A stretch of 64,000 nucleotides of DNA from Loripinus fragilis (GCA_964019695.1 OZ026515.1:73977644-74041643); one strand, 5' to 3'. Positions 1 to 12,411 are shown, numbered from the stretch's first letter. Numbers and translations: made by a program. The notes: generated by a model from the letters alone, not told the origin.

Positions 1-770
1 ACTTAAAATGTCATCATCTGTCACACTATAACGTTTTAGCCAACTTATGCCGACGTATGAAAAATACATGTATATCCAGTACGCTGCTGGCATACGCTGA
101 AATCGAATTAAAAATCAGAGAAAGCCTATCTCTTAAAGTATACAAACGAACATAAAACGTGTGTCTAACGTATGGGTAACTTATTCAAAACTTACATTTG
201 TATTCCTGGCGTAACATAATGACTACATGTACTAGCGTATAACAGCGTATCACTTCAAGCGTTCTTGACTTATAAGAAACTTATGCACGTCTAACTTAGG
301 CTGAATTGTACATGTAACGTACGTTAACGTATTCATAACTTACTGTAGCGTACATCTAACTTTGTCTAACGTAAAAGCATGTACACAGTTTTGGTACCCC
401 TTCGCCGTACAACCGTAACTGTAGCGTGTTGGTAACGTATTTAAAACTTATCTCTAACTTATTCAGCATACACGGACTTACTTGTTCTCATACGTCGGTA
501 TATGTTGGTGATATATGTACCTTAACGTATGTATAACTTAAATGTTGCGTACATCTAACTTATGTCTAATATAACGTATAAGCAATACGTCGGCATACGC
601 TGGAAATTGTATGCATGCACAAAATTTTGGGACCTCTTTGCAGCGTATACCACCGTACTGTAGCGTGTTCGTAACGTGTTTATAACTTATCTCTAACTTA
701 TTCAGCGTACACCAACGTACTTGCTGAATTTCTCATAGGTCGGGCATGATACATTGGTGCTATACGTCAT
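1..770. repeat. Degenerate tandem repeat, unit about 238 bp
   Basis: The stretch is built from reshuffled short words such as AACGTAT, AACTTATCTCTAACTTATTC and TAGCGTG. The block 'TAGCGTGTTGGTAACGTATT' near 423 recurs near 660 as 'TAGCGTGTTCGTAACGTGTT', with the same order of flanking words (a phrase like CAAAATTTTGG about 40 bp upstream in both). That gives a period near 238 bp and about three decayed units. No open frame of interest. The array probably continues beyond the left edge of the window. Confidence 0.6.
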
Positions 771-844
771 AGTATGACAAGGCCGTATTACCCCAACATG
801 TGGAATGAGCCGTTCCAACATACAGTGAACTCACGTTGACTCGT

Positions 845-1112
845 ACACTGATAGCTTCGCGAGTTCGATCCCGGCCCGGTCCAATACTTTCGTGGAGTTT
901 GATCATGAAATAATTTCTACGATTATTCTCCTCCCGCCCGCTGATTTATTCAAGAAGGGATGTTGTCAGTTTCAAGCGAAAGTATGTGCACGAAGTACGG
1001 GTTAACCGCTTGTGCAAGCTTGCCCAGGAAAAAGTGTGGTTATGTGAACTGACCGTCCACCATGACCGTAGCTGTTGACCAGGACGTAAAGCAACAAAAC
1101 AAGCAAACACTG
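845..1112 (+). mobile_element. tRNA-derived SINE (bivalve type)
   Basis: A pol III B-box-like stretch, GAGTTCGATCCCGGCC, lies at about 862-877. It is followed by an unrelated body and a tail that reads TGACCGTCCACCATGACCG, then AGCTGTTGACCAGGACGTAA and AAGCAACAAAACAAGCAAAC. The same tail occurs in reverse at 12743-12815 and 56455-56510, so it is a dispersed family. A clear A box was not found, so the head is decayed or the start is imprecise. No flanking duplication could be assigned. Confidence 0.55.
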
Positions 1113-1343
1113 ATAGCTCAGGTTATCTGCTTTAGTCAAAGTAAATTTGTGACGAATTTGCTTAAAGCAATGCGTGTAAGTTAACACTTAAAGAAGGGGC
1201 AGCCGTCTTTTTATGTGTAAACTTACACTTATTTTCCTACTAGGACAGCGTGACGCCAGCATTTCTCCAGTGGCCAATAAAAGCCTTAGATTTTCTACCT
1301 GTTATTATTGAAGAATACAATCGTAACAAAGCTTTTACAGCAG

Positions 1344-1972
1344 TTGGCAGTTCAGAGGGCAAAGTTATGACTTGTTTCCATATTTCCTACGAAAGGTCAC
1401 ACCAAGATAATTGGTAGTCCAGAGGGCAAAGTTATGACCTGTTTTCATATTTCCTACGAAAGGTTACACGAAGACAATTGGCAGTTCAGAGGGCAAAGTT
1501 ATGACCTGTTTACATATTTCCTACGAAAGGTTACACCAAGAAAATTGGTAGTTCAGAGGGCAAAGTTATGACCTGTTTCCATATTTCCTACGAAAGGTTA
1601 CACCAAAAAAAATGGTAGTTCAGAGAGCAAAGTTATGACCTGTTTCCATATTTCCTACGAATGGTTACACCAAGACAAGTTGCAGTTCAGATGGCAAAGT
1701 TTTGACCTGTTTCCATATTTCCTACGAAAGGTTACACCAAGACAATTGGTAACTTCAGAGGGCAATCTTATGGCATTTTCCATATTTCCTACGAATGGTT
1801 ACACCAAGACAGTTGGCAGTTCAGAGGGCAAAGTTATGATCTATTTCTATATTTCCTACAAAAGGTTACACCAAGACAATTGGTAGTTCAGAGGGCAAAC
1901 TTATGACCTGTTTCCATATTTCCTACGAAAGGTTACACCAAGACAATTGGTAGTCTGAGGGCAAAGTTATGA
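1344..1972. repeat. 67-bp minisatellite, about 9-10 units
   Basis: The phrase GGGCAAAGTTATGACCTG recurs at a spacing of 67 bp (AAAGTT at about 1361, 1428, 1495, 1562, 1629, 1696, then 1830, 1897, 1963), with one unit altered around 1760. Each unit continues TTTCCATATTTCCTACGAAA, then GGTTACACCAAGACAATTGG. Units differ by a few substitutions. The unit length is not a multiple of three, so open frames across it change register with each unit and are not evidence for a protein. Confidence 0.9.
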
Positions 1973-3054
1973 CTATGTTAGACAAAACACAATACAGCTT
2001 GTTCAGCCCATTTTCTAACGATATTTTTTTCAAGACTGCTGTCCACTTCCGGTTTTAACGTGAAACTTTAAAGGTCATTTAAATGGGATATGTAAAAGAG
2101 TTTTTTTTTAAAAAAAATAGTAGAACAGTGACGTCATTACATTATAAATAATCGTTGAAAATTTTAATGATGTGCCGCAAATAATAAAGCGTACAGATCA
2201 AATCAAAGTTTGTATGCAAATTGTATGGTTAAAGCTAAAACTTTCTGACTAAGTGGCTCTCTTCATGTTAACGTAGAAGAGAAATGAAGAGTTCAATCGT
2301 CACAAAACTTTTGATTCTTTTTCATTTTAGCTGTCCGGACTAATTAAAATATAAATGGACAGCGTATCTGAGCAATATTTTATTTCACACTAAAAAGTGT
2401 GATTTTTGACATCTCGGACTTTGTCTGTACAAGATCTACCTGTGATTTTGAAATGAGATAATTTGCAGTCTCGACAAAGCCTTAGATTTAAATTAAAATT
2501 TTGTAAGATCGATTTTTATTTTCTGAGCAGGCGCAAAAATGTAAGGTGGCCACTTATAACATCGTTTCAGTGTAGATTGAGCATGACAAGGTCACAAAAG
2601 CGGACATTTAGTAACCAAAATGAAAACTTCGATAATTTGAAGTGAAAAATTGTCTTGAGGACCACCATTTTTACACATAAAATACCTGCTAAAACTTGTA
2701 AAATTCCTATTGCACATACGTTTCTGTGTCTACACACTTAGGCTGTGTTTGACATCATACTGTCAAAAATGTACTTTAACATTAAAAATATCTATCACCA
2801 TTCTCTAATACTCTAATTAACCGTTATCGTTATCGTACTCGATATCGTTTCTAATGATACCGTTATTTTTAGTAATAAGACGTAAAACTTGAGTAATTCG
2901 AAGAAAAATATAAATTTTATTTTCAAAAACATGATTAACAGCATTCTGACATGCTTGACGGCTCGGAAAATCGCTTGCAAAATTGCTACCCCGTGTGAAA
3001 AATACTCTTTTTTTCCGTGCATTTCACCAATACAATTGATTTACTACTAGGCGC
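1973..3054. other. Unassigned AT-rich spacer
   Basis: I see no conserved coding motif, terminal repeat or tandem structure. There is a run of A/T at 2101-2120. Short open frames (for example 2463-2645 plus, 2813-3022 minus) have no recognisable domain. Confidence 0.5.
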
Positions 3055-3200
3055 AGTTTTTGAATGCTTTTGAGAAAATTTACCTCATCGTCCTTAAGGA
3101 CGAAACTAGTCTTCAATTGAAGATAAATGTCTATATTTAATTTTTGTTTGGGTCGCACGCTAAGAAATGGGTAGCGTCATATTGAAAAGAGGGGAGATAA
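3055..3200 (+). repeat. Dispersed repeat, GGGGAGATAAC family, copy 1
   Basis: The phrases GAGAAAATTTACCTCATCGT and, further on, TGGGTAGCGTCATATTGAAA and GGGGAGATAAC also occur, reverse-complemented, at 9100-9290. A more diverged inverted copy is at 8340-8600. The three alignments keep the same order of words, so this is an interspersed element, probably a short non-autonomous one. Its ends are not defined. Confidence 0.55.
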
Positions 3201-3387
3201 CTTTATACCCGCAGAAAACAGAATCAGTAAGTTCGAATATTAAAAGTAGCAAGTATAGACTTTTTTCTGAAGACAAAGGGTCCGACACATTTCTTTAGTG
3301 TAATTTGGTATGCTTAATCCGAAAAGCAATGTTTGCAAGCTGAGAAATGGCGCCTTATTGAGCTTATTTGCCAAAATAATACAGAAT

Positions 3388-3500
3388 CTTACATTGTTTT
3401 TTATTCATTGTTTAATGTACCTTGGAATATTTTGTGGGGGTTCTGTGTTGGTCTTCGTTTCATAATGCATCTCTTTGTGTTCTTTCTATTTTGGTTAACA
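3388..3500 (+). repeat. Fragment of dispersed repeat family with copies at 28.7, 30.6, 49.6, 54.6 and 60.3 kb
   Basis: The words CATTGTTTAATGTACCT, GGGGGTTCTGTGTTGGT and ATGCATCTCTTTGTGTTCT match, reverse-complemented, the right part of the copies at 28738-28960 and 60640-60745. Only this end of the family is present here. Confidence 0.5.
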
Positions 3501-4059
3501 CCTTGATGAGGAAGAGAATAAAAGTTGCTTTGCTTTAATTGTCTTCTAATGTATTGTGACTGTAAGTGTTCTGTTGCTCTCCCTCACGATGCCGTGGGTT
3601 GATCTGCAGTAGTGAGTGTGGTATTTCCTGTTTATACTCACTTACTTTTTGCTTATCTAGTGTCCAGCTATTATAATGAATATTTCATTCCTAGCACTAT
3701 TTTGATCTAGCTTCGAGCTTTTCAAGTGACAAAACGAAAAATGAGTTTTGAGAATCGACAAGTAGCTTTGATTTAACTGTCGTCATAATGATCATTCTTC
3801 CCAGCATACCCACAAAATGTGTTACACTATCCATATACCAAAAGTAAAAGCAACTATATTCCTTAGTACCCAATGGTCGAATAAGACCAGCCTTAGGACA
3901 ACTTAATGGGCGTCAAATTCTTTTGTGTGACCGCCTTCAATAGGTAAAAGTATTGCTCTGAAAATAACCACATTTGAGCTATGCGAAATTGCGTGGTTTC
4001 TATTGCAACAAACAATGCGCTTCAAAACAGTTGGGTATGTTCATACAAATTACTTATAT

Positions 4060-6080
4060 CTCAGCAGAAACTCATCCTAAAATAGTAACTCGATAAAAAA
4101 CAAAAGACATAGCAGCTTCATTCAGCGGTAAAGTATGCTAATGATCAAATTTGCATATTCATGAAAAATAATGAATAAGGTGTACCCACAAAGATACTTA
4201 CATCTCAGTTGCGAATTATTTTAGGCAACCACTCTTCGTACCAAATAATGCCAAAGCACTGCACATTTACCAAATTGTCCATTATACACATTTTCTAACA
4301 TTCTCACTCATAAATATAATAAAAGTTTTAGAATTAAGAGAAAACTTTGGAAAAAATAAAGGGGTGTACTTACAAAATTTCGCATATTTCAGTTGCTAGT
4401 TATCCTATTCTTCTAAGGTTGTTCTCAAATTAGAGCCTAGAATTATTTTTTTTATCTTTCTGTGTTCTTCTTTCTTTTTAATGTTTTCTTATATATTCAT
4501 GAGTATGCAAATGAGATCATTTATATATTCATCATTTGGTCAACGAGCTATATCTCAACTTTATTTGGTACCATGTTTGGTAGTCCAGGATATATGGCAG
4601 CTGAAAAATAGGTTATTTTGTTGGTCAAACCACTTTAGTTTTCTACTATTTTTGACTTATTCTTCTTATATATTCTTTAATATTCGTGAGTATGAAAATC
4701 AGATATTTCGAATACATATAATCAAAGGGTCGCAAACCCGTATCTCAACTTTTATTTGGTACCAAGTTTTGTAGTCTAGGATAGTAAGCAGCTGGTGTAG
4801 AGGTAATTTGGCAGGGATACCACCTTAATTGTTCTACCAATTTTGTCTTATTTCTTATGTTTATATTAATATTTATGGGTATCTATCTAAATCAGATTAA
4901 TTGTATATTTTCATTTTCATCAAATGCCATAATTTTTATTAAGTACCTAGTTTTGAAGTTAACCATAGTTAGCATCTGATTAGTGGTTATTTTGAACGTA
5001 AATCACCTTATTTTTCTACAAATTTCCTCTTATTTCTTAAGTGTTCATAAATATTCAAATTAGATAATTCGTATATTTAATCATTTTGGTCAAAATGCAA
5101 TGTCTCAACTTGAATTTGGTACCAAGTTTTGCAGTCTACGATAGTTGCCAGTAGACATATAGGTAATTTTGTAGGTATACCCCCTTAATTTTTCTAGGAA
5201 TGTTCTCTTATTTCCCATGCTTTCATTCATATTCATGAGTATTTAAATTAGAAAGTTCGTATATTTTATCATTTTGATCAAATGGCTATGTCTCAACTTT
5301 AATTTGCTTTTATAGTTATCAGCTAGCGTCGTGTTAATTTTGTAGGTATACCACCTTAATTTTTTTACCAATTATGTCTTATTTCTTATGTTTACATTAA
5401 TATTCATGAATATTTAAATTAGATAATTCGTATATTTAATCATTTTAGTCAAATGGCCATTTCTCAACTTTAATTTGGTACCAATTTTTATAGTCTATGA
5501 TAGTTAGAAGCTGGAGCACAGGTAATTTTGTAGGTATACCCCCTTAATATTTCTACCAATTTTGTCTTATATCTTATGTTGAAATTAATATTCATTAATA
5601 TTTAGATTAGATAATTCGCATATTTAATAATTTTAGCTAAATTACAAACGCTGCACTTTTATTTGGTACCAGTTTTTAGTCTAGTCTAATAAACAGCAGA
5701 TTTATAGGACATTTTGTCGGTATACCACCTTCATTTTTCTACCAATTTTCTCTTATTTCTTATTTTTCCACTAATATTCATTAATATTTAAATAAGATAA
5801 TTCGCATATTTAATACTTTTGGTTAAATGCAAAGTCTCAATTTTTATTTGGTACGAAGTTTTAAAGGCTAATCTAATAAACAGCAGACATTATAGGACAT
5901 TTTGTAGGTATATCACCTTCATTTTTCTACCAATTTTCTCTTTTTTCTTTTTTTTACATTAATATTCATGAGTATTCAAATTAGATTATTCGTATATTTA
6001 ATCATTTTGGTCAAAATACAATGCCTCAACTTTAATTTGGTACCAAGTTTTGTAGTCTACGATAGTTAGCAGTAGATATA
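4060..6080. repeat. About 187-bp AT-rich satellite, left block
   Basis: The landmark TTTGGTACCAAGTTTTGTAG recurs in variants near 4568, 4757, 4940, 5117, 5477, 5664, 5851 and 6040, a spacing of 177-189 bp. Each unit also carries GTAGGTATACCACCTTAATT, TTTCTACCAATTTTCTCTTA and ATTCATGAATATTTAAATTA. The first 350 bp are more decayed. The array resumes at 7430 after a transposon insertion. Units are diverged, which suggests an old, non-homogenising array. Confidence 0.85.
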
Positions 6081-7429
6081 CAGCTGCTTTTCAAATTTTT
6101 TATAGATAGCGATTTTTGTCATAATTATTTACATACCCTTTACTTGTTTGAGTGTTTGTAATAAACTTGTGACTTGCTTGAGATATGATTTATTTCTGCT
6201 CCTGTATGCACGACACATCTAGAAATAGTGAGTAAAATATGACTTGTTTTTGCAGATGTTTTGTATCAAGTTTTAACTTCTAAAAAAGTTGATTATATTT
6301 TTAGCAAATCAAAGTTGCTTATCAAAACTCTATTTCGAATTATGGGATAATAAGGAGAGCAGCAAAGAAAACTGTGGCGGTAATCTATAAAGCCATGTAT
6401 ACGGAGCATTGTGAAAGTATTTTAATAATTAAAGCTATCGAGTGTTTCAACAATGAATCACTTGATTGACTTTGGTGTGTGTGCACTAGCAGGTCGCACA
6501 AATTTTATAATTTTACATAATTACTTTAAAAAGATATTTTAAGTGCATTTTGGGTGTTCAAATTTGATGCTACATAGTAAGAGCCAAATTATTAGGAGAA
6601 AGACCAAAAGTAAAGTACAGTACCTGTCAAACATTTAAATGGGCCAAGAGGGCTTGAAATTGTAACAAAATTGGGAAAATGTCATCTTTTCAGATGAATC
6701 CACACCCTAAACCTTTTTCTTTTGCAAACCTATTCCCATCTGGCGTCTGAAACACGAACAAATTTATCCACATTACATTGATGAATGGTTTAAAATCCAC
6801 TGGAGTTGTATTAAGGGGACCTTCTCGTAACATTTAAAGCGGTCTCTCAACTTAAGCTTGTTAATGAAACAATCACCAGTAAGGCAAATCAGGATGATAT
6901 CAAAAGCGATATAAAACTCCAATATGAATGCACTATGCCCCAATCATTCAACAAGATAACGCACCTTGCAATAGCTCTTTAAAACATTCACACATTCACC
7001 AGGGACCAGGGTGGTGATATTTTTGAGTTGCCACCTTACAGTGTAGATCTGACCCCCATAGCTTAGTCGGATGTTAAATATTAATGACAGATGTAACAGT
7101 TTTTTTAGATATTACTATCAAATTTGGTGCATCTCGAATTCAGATGATCTAGAAGTCATGCATTTGGCTATGCCAAAACGAATCCAAGCTGTCATTACAA
7201 CTAATGGTGGTGTTACTAAGTGTAAGATGACATGCAAGATTTTTACTGAAAATGAAATCAATTTCAAGATTAATGCTTTGTTGTTACAGTGCTATACATT
7301 TGCTTTAATAAAACATAGAAATAATGATTTGCACCTTTTTATTCATTGCAAAATCAAATATTAAGTACACAGGGTATGTAAATAATTATGACAAAATTCG
7401 CTATCTATAAAAAATTTGGAAAGCAGCTG
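6081..7429 (+). mobile_element. Tc1/mariner-superfamily transposon with about 57-bp inverted termini, decayed
   Basis: The left end (CAGCTGCTTTTCAAATTTTT and on through TAGATAGCGATTTTTGTCAT and AATTATTTACATACCCT) is the near-perfect reverse complement of the right end at about 7373-7429. TA dinucleotides at 6079-6080 and 7430-7431 flank it, the expected target duplication. It sits inside the 187-bp satellite, so the insertion postdates the array. It encodes a degenerate transposase on the same strand. The 1349 bp length is normal for the superfamily. Confidence 0.9.
6655..7230 (+). pseudogene. Degenerate Tc1-type transposase
   Basis: The readable pieces are WENVIFSDES at about 6673-6702, QQDNAPC at about 6949-6969, and LPPYSVDLTPIA ending near 7063. 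A final piece, MPKRIQAVITTNGGVTK, lies at about 7170-7220. In the Tc1 family the second catalytic Asp is in the DNAP motif and the third acidic residue is in DLNPIE. Here that last residue is Ala, followed by a stop. The segments are separated by frame changes and stops, so the protein is dead. The family assignment is secure from motif order; function is lost. Confidence 0.85.
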
Positions 7430-8255
7430 TATAGGTAATTTTGAAGGTATTCTACCAATGTTCTCTTATTTCTTATGCTTACATTAACATTCATGAATAT
7501 TTAAATTAGATAGTTCGTATATTTCATCATTTTGATCAAATAGCTATGTCTCATCTTTTATTTCGTACCAGGTTTTGTAAGATAGGAAAGTTAGCAGCTA
7601 GCGTCCTGGTAAATTTGAAAGTATACCACCTTTTTTCTACCAATTTTGTCTTATGTTCACATTAATATTCTTGAATATTTAAATTAGATAGTTCGTATAT
7701 TTGAAGTCTACGATAGTTAGTAGTAGACATACAGGTGATTTGTAGGTATACCACCTTAATTTTTCTACCAATTTTCTCTTATTTCTTATGTTTTAATTAA
7801 TATTCATGAATATTCAAATCAGATAATTCGTATTTTAAATCATTTTGATCAAATTGTAATGCCTCAAAATTTATTTGGTATCAAATTGTGTAGTATAAGA
7901 TAGTTAGCAGCTGGTCTAGAGGTAATTTGTAGTATGCCCCTTAATTTTTCGACCAATTTTCTCTTATTTCGTATGTTCTCGTTAATATTCACGAATATGC
8001 AAATTAGATTATTCGTATATCTATTCTGTTGGTCATTTTGCCAATCTTTTTTTTTTAATTTCGTACCAAGATTCTTAGTCTAGAATGATAAATAGCGATA
8101 TATAGGTAATTTTGTAGGTGACACCCCGTAATTTATTCTACAATTTTTCTCATTTCATATGTTTTCATTAATATTCTTGAATATGCAAATTAAATAATAT
8201 TAATATCTAATCATTGCGTCACATTGCTGTTTCTGAAATTCTATTCAAGATAGAA
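7430..8255. repeat. About 187-bp AT-rich satellite, right block
   Basis: This is the same unit as at 4060-6080, with landmarks near 7566 (CGTACCAGGTTTTG), 7880 and 8063. One unit is shortened around 7680-7720, where two unit parts are joined. The array fades out before 8260. Confidence 0.8.
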
Positions 8256-8339
8256 AGACTAGATATTTCAAACAAATATACTTTTATGTGAGTAAAATTT
8301 AAAAAAAAAGCAGAGAAGCAATATTTCAAGGAGTACTTA

Positions 8340-8600
8340 ACGACGCTCATCAATGCTGGTTTTACATTACCTCCCCATTTTATGAATGACGATACTCGAT
8401 TTTAACGTACGATCCTCACAAGTTGATAGTACAGATATTTATCTTTAATTGAGGCATGTATCATCATTTAGGACGATAATGTAGGTTTTCTCCAAAAGTA
8501 AATCGACAAATCTCCTATGCTCGTAACAAGAGTATTGGAAAAATGCATTAAAATGCTGTTTTTTTCACACAGGGGTGGCAACTTTAGAAGCAAATTTCTG
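8340..8600 (-). repeat. Dispersed repeat, GGGGAGATAAC family, diverged copy 2
   Basis: Reverse-complemented, the text shows GAGAAAACCTACATTATCGT and AATTAAAGATAAATATCTGT. These line up with 3075-3140 in the same order. The motif ATTACCTCCCC near 8365 corresponds to the terminal GGGGAGATAAC of copies 1 and 3. Confidence 0.45.
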
Positions 8601-8644
8601 AGTCGTCAGGCATATCATCATGTTTTTTAAAAGTGAAAAGACAA

Positions 8645-8905
8645 TTGTTTTAGAAATTCGTTGTTTGTGGCCGTGTTCCTTGGCTGTACCAGCACTGGCT
8701 GGGTGGGTTTATGTTTACTGTGGTTCTACGTCCAGGAACTCCCGAAGGCTCAATCGGCAGTGGTTCTGGTTTTAAAGCATCTCAGAAGATGGGCCAACGG
8801 CTTAAAGTCTCATCCGACAGACTGGGAGAAGCCCGGAATCGAACCTGCGACCCCTGGTTTATAAGACATAGGTTTATCCCCTACACCACGGCGGCTTATG
8901 AAGTT
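8645..8905 (-). mobile_element. tRNA-derived SINE, minus strand
   Basis: Read on the minus strand, the element begins with a tRNA-like head of about 65 nt. The head carries an A box, TGGTGTAGGGG, and a perfect B box, GGTTCGATTCC. The body follows with GTCGGATGAGACTTTAAGCC, a phrase I recognise from mollusc SINE bodies. The head is not followed by a tRNA 3' terminus and runs straight into the body, so this is a SINE, not a tRNA gene. Chance open frames cross it on the plus strand. Confidence 0.8.
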
Positions 8906-9099
8906 TTGCGGGTATTGATTAAATTTAACGGTATTATAAGGAATGATATAGAGAAAAAAATCCATTTTATAGGGTAGTAAGAGTTATCCCCCAAAATACT
9001 ATGTTTAAATTTATAAAAGTCAATAAAATTAATACAAATATAAATGACAGTAAACTTACTTTTAGCAATCAAAATAATTTGCGAAATAGAGCGTTTTTG

Positions 9100-9290
9100 T
9101 CAATACAAAATCAGTTTAAAAACCGTACTTTACGTTTCCGTACATTGAGTTATCTCCCCATTTTTAATATGATGCTACCAATTTTTGAGCGTACATCCCA
9201 ATCAGAAATAAAGTTGAGCCATTTATCTTGAATTCAAGACCTGTTTTATCCTTTATGACGATGAGGTAAGTTTTTTCGAATATTTGAATT
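9100..9290 (-). repeat. Dispersed repeat, GGGGAGATAAC family, copy 3
   Basis: The reverse complement shows CTTACCTCATCGTCATAAAG, AATTCAAGATAAATGGCTCA, GGTAGCATCATATTAAAAAT and GGGGAGATAACTC. It matches copy 1 at 3055-3200 along its whole length. A related GTTATCCCCC is at 8984. Confidence 0.55.
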
Positions 9291-11038
9291 TCAGCAACGA
9301 GGCCAAGTGAGCTATTTTAAAGATGCCAGGATTGTATATTGCTGATAAATTTGATCACTCTTTCCTAATCAGAACTGCCTCGGCCAATTCCGCCAAATTC
9401 CGTGGAATCAGACCACAGATGTACATCGGGGATCTACTGATAACGTGGCGCTGACGTTATATAACTGACGCTTACGTCACAGAAACCATGTTAACACAAT
9501 AACAAGTGTGATTGCAGGAAAACAAACGGCTTATATGAAGTTTATGTTTTGAAAAAAAACATAAACTTCATTTATTCTGCTGATTAAACTTTTCGATAAT
9601 CAGAAAAATCGATGTTAATAGATCTGAATCCATATGCTACAGAACTAATTTTCCATACGACAGTTCCGGCTAACAGAATGGAGCTTTTGGTACATAGTAC
9701 TACGCGTAATGCTCCTTACATACACCCGAGCCATGATTCGATTCTCGAATTGTTGCGGACTTTCCCGAATGCACTCTTTCCCTGCATCGTCTGCGTATAG
9801 TGCGACCAGCTAACAGAGACTGGGCGTGTCATACACTGTCAAATAAGACTAGTCTACAGTAAATCGGTTGTAATAGCCTATGCACGCTTTACTTGTGCTA
9901 CTAAATGAAGCGCAGACGACAAGGGTGACCAACTTTATACGTTAGCATGCCTGGTAAACGTTTATCTTTAGTATGCTACTGGGGACCTGCTGCATTTCAT
10001 TTTCCGGGATGGATATGTTGTGAAAGTTTTGGGGGAGGGTTTTGGGGGAGGGGAGGTTTGCACTTTCTTCAAATTCTGTCTGTATGGCAAAACCGGTTTG
10101 ATTTTTAAGCCTGAAACAATAATAATAAATTACCAATGAGAATTCAACGGGACAAGGGTTAAGTATCTGGAGCATGAGAAAATGCCATACAAGCATGAAA
10201 ATTGGTCTTATCGCATATATTTATCCGAAAAAGCCTCTACTCATCGCTCATTCTGGCGTGTCCAGAGAGACTAGATGTCTAAAAGATGTTCGGAGTGTTC
10301 GTCAACTTGTATCCTTTGTTTATGCTAGAAGTGAAAGCACTGGCGAGGTCATGCGTACATGCAGGCTCGTCGGAGCCTTCGCCACACGCCGATGTAATAA
10401 GAACCATCATCTCGTGGGCAGACCAATTTAAAGTATTAATTTTTCGTTGCGGACCATTATTTTATTTTCTTATTCAGTATTATAATTTGAATAGTTAAAA
10501 TTTCAAAACATTGTCAGAGCGCATATATCTAGACTGGTCAGTCTCCTTGTTATCCAAATTAATTCGAGATGCCTTTTTCTCACAATGGGCTCAAAACTAC
10601 TACAGGTATATACAGGTAAACAGCTGTAATGCGTTTCACAGGTGAATAAATACACTCTTACCGATTTTTATATGGAAATGCCCAAGGGTATGTCTATGCT
10701 AAGAACCGCCCAGTCTCTCTTAACTGGATACGAGTGCAACCAGTTTGGACCCAGATCAGACCGACAGCATTCGTGACTTTCTTTTTGCCGTTTTGAGCGC
10801 TGGTGTTGGTGTAACCCTTCAACTGCTTAAATGCTATGGTCTGTTCTACGAGACCCGTTTCATGTTTAAGAATTTCTAGCGATTAGGCGGGCAATTTCCC
10901 TAAATAAGAAGTTCGATTTATTTTGTTGAAATAACGACAGGAGACACAAGGCACACTCAACAAATATATATAGACGAGCCGTCTATGTACCCTTGCCCGA
11001 TAGTTCGTATATTTAAAACGGGTTTTCATAAATGCATG
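9291..11038. other. Unassigned region
   Basis: No terminal repeats, tandem arrays or conserved protein motifs were recognised. Open frames at 9612-9800, 10174-10431 (plus) and 9942-10196 (minus) have no domain I know and no clear splice context. A G-rich tract is at 10030-10060. Confidence 0.4.
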
Positions 11039-12292
11039 CAGGCCCCCTAGTGGAACCTTTAAAACCTTTAGAAACCTTCATTTTGGTTGGAATCCTTTAA
11101 AACCTTTTATTTGACTGAAAAACCTTTAATAACCTTTATTTTGATTGATAAACCTTTAGTTTTTGCAAGATCAGTTTGAACATAAGAAATTGACCATAAG
11201 TATGTTGACAAAAAATGTCTGTGACAGCTTTAGTTTTTCAGAAAGCTGTATTGATCCCCAGACTATTGTGTCTACCTAACTCTTGTACCAGGGTGGCTCT
11301 ATAGTGGTCTGATGGTCAGTTTTCCTGAGACTTCAGATAAGGCAGCAATAAAAAAAAAGAGTGAGGTAGGGTAAATATAAATGCTTTCGGGTTTTTTCTT
11401 GCTTTACATCCATGCTAAACAGCAGAGGTCATGTCAGAATGACTAGTTGATCCTAATCACACTTTTCCTAGGCTGGCTTAACCCAAAACATGTCACATGT
11501 ACTCATTGCTCATCTTTCACTAGTAGCTGACAACTAGTGAAAGAATGTGCAGACTTAAACTCCTGAATATTAGGCTGGATGCACCACCAACTGCAATGAT
11601 AGTCTGTAAAAGCTAGGCTGGGCTCATCCGTTGAACTCTGGACTCAATTAATGTTGGGCTCAGGTGAACAGGGTTAACTCGAGTGAAATGTGCTGATTTT
11701 CACATTTTAATGTCTAAGGTTGTCAAACCTGAAGAGTGATTTCTACACAGGAACGAGACTAATGCGGATATATGCATATCTTTCTTAATCTTTATTTTAA
11801 AAGAGCATACAATATAAATGGGAGCAACATCCACTGAAATTATTCATTTACTGAAGGGGAAAATTGCCCCTACAAAGTGACCAGAGATGGCTTCTCCTGC
11901 TTTCTTGATTTAAAAAATTTTCCTGGGGAGCACCTCCGAACCCCCCTTCCAGACTAGGAAATGTGATTTATTTTTCAACCTAACACTGCTCAACACAAGC
12001 CTTAGGTTAAAAGTATGGCTGATTAAAAACATCAAGAGTAATTTTCTGTTGATTTGTGATTAGATGGTTATATATTTGTTGCCTAAGGATTTTATATATC
12101 TGTACCATACCATCATCATTCTATCATTAGGATAGCAGGGATTTAGAGAGCAGGATCCGATAAAATTACTTGAAAGTTTGACATTGATTTGCTCTTTATT
12201 TTTGTTAAAATTTCAATGAACTAACCTTTATTTTGCCTAAAATAGCCTTTATAAAAAACCTTTAATTTCATGAGAGTCTGCTAGGGGGCCTG
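11039..12292. mobile_element. Non-autonomous DNA transposon, termini CAGGCCCCCTAG, 6-bp target duplication
   Basis: The left end reads CAGGCCCCCTAG and the right end reads CTAGGGGGCCTG, a perfect 12-bp inversion. The sequence TGCATG flanks both sides (11033-11038 and 12293-12298). TGCATG is itself a palindrome, so the 6-bp duplication is suggestive rather than certain. Just inside both ends lies a cluster of AACCTTTA motifs, all in the same orientation, at 11055-11160 and 12220-12270. No transposase frame exists in the 1254 bp. The superfamily is uncertain: the CAGG end recalls hAT, but hAT makes 8-bp duplications. Confidence 0.75.
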
Positions 12293-12411
12293 TGCATGTA
12301 ATAATGGAGATTTCTCGCCTATTCTGATATAGATTCATACACCGTATATTGAGGTTTACACCACTTAAAATGGGGGTCATCTCAAGTAAACTTACCTGCG
12401 TGTAGAAATTC

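Noticed and set aside
1344..1972. CRISPR-like regular repeats and an 83-codon frame
   Set aside because: Units are contiguous 67-bp tandem copies with no spacers, in eukaryotic DNA, and the frame drifts with each unit.
8840..8905. tRNA gene on the minus strand
   Set aside because: A and B boxes are good, but the head is fused to a SINE body and lacks a proper 3' acceptor end and terminator.
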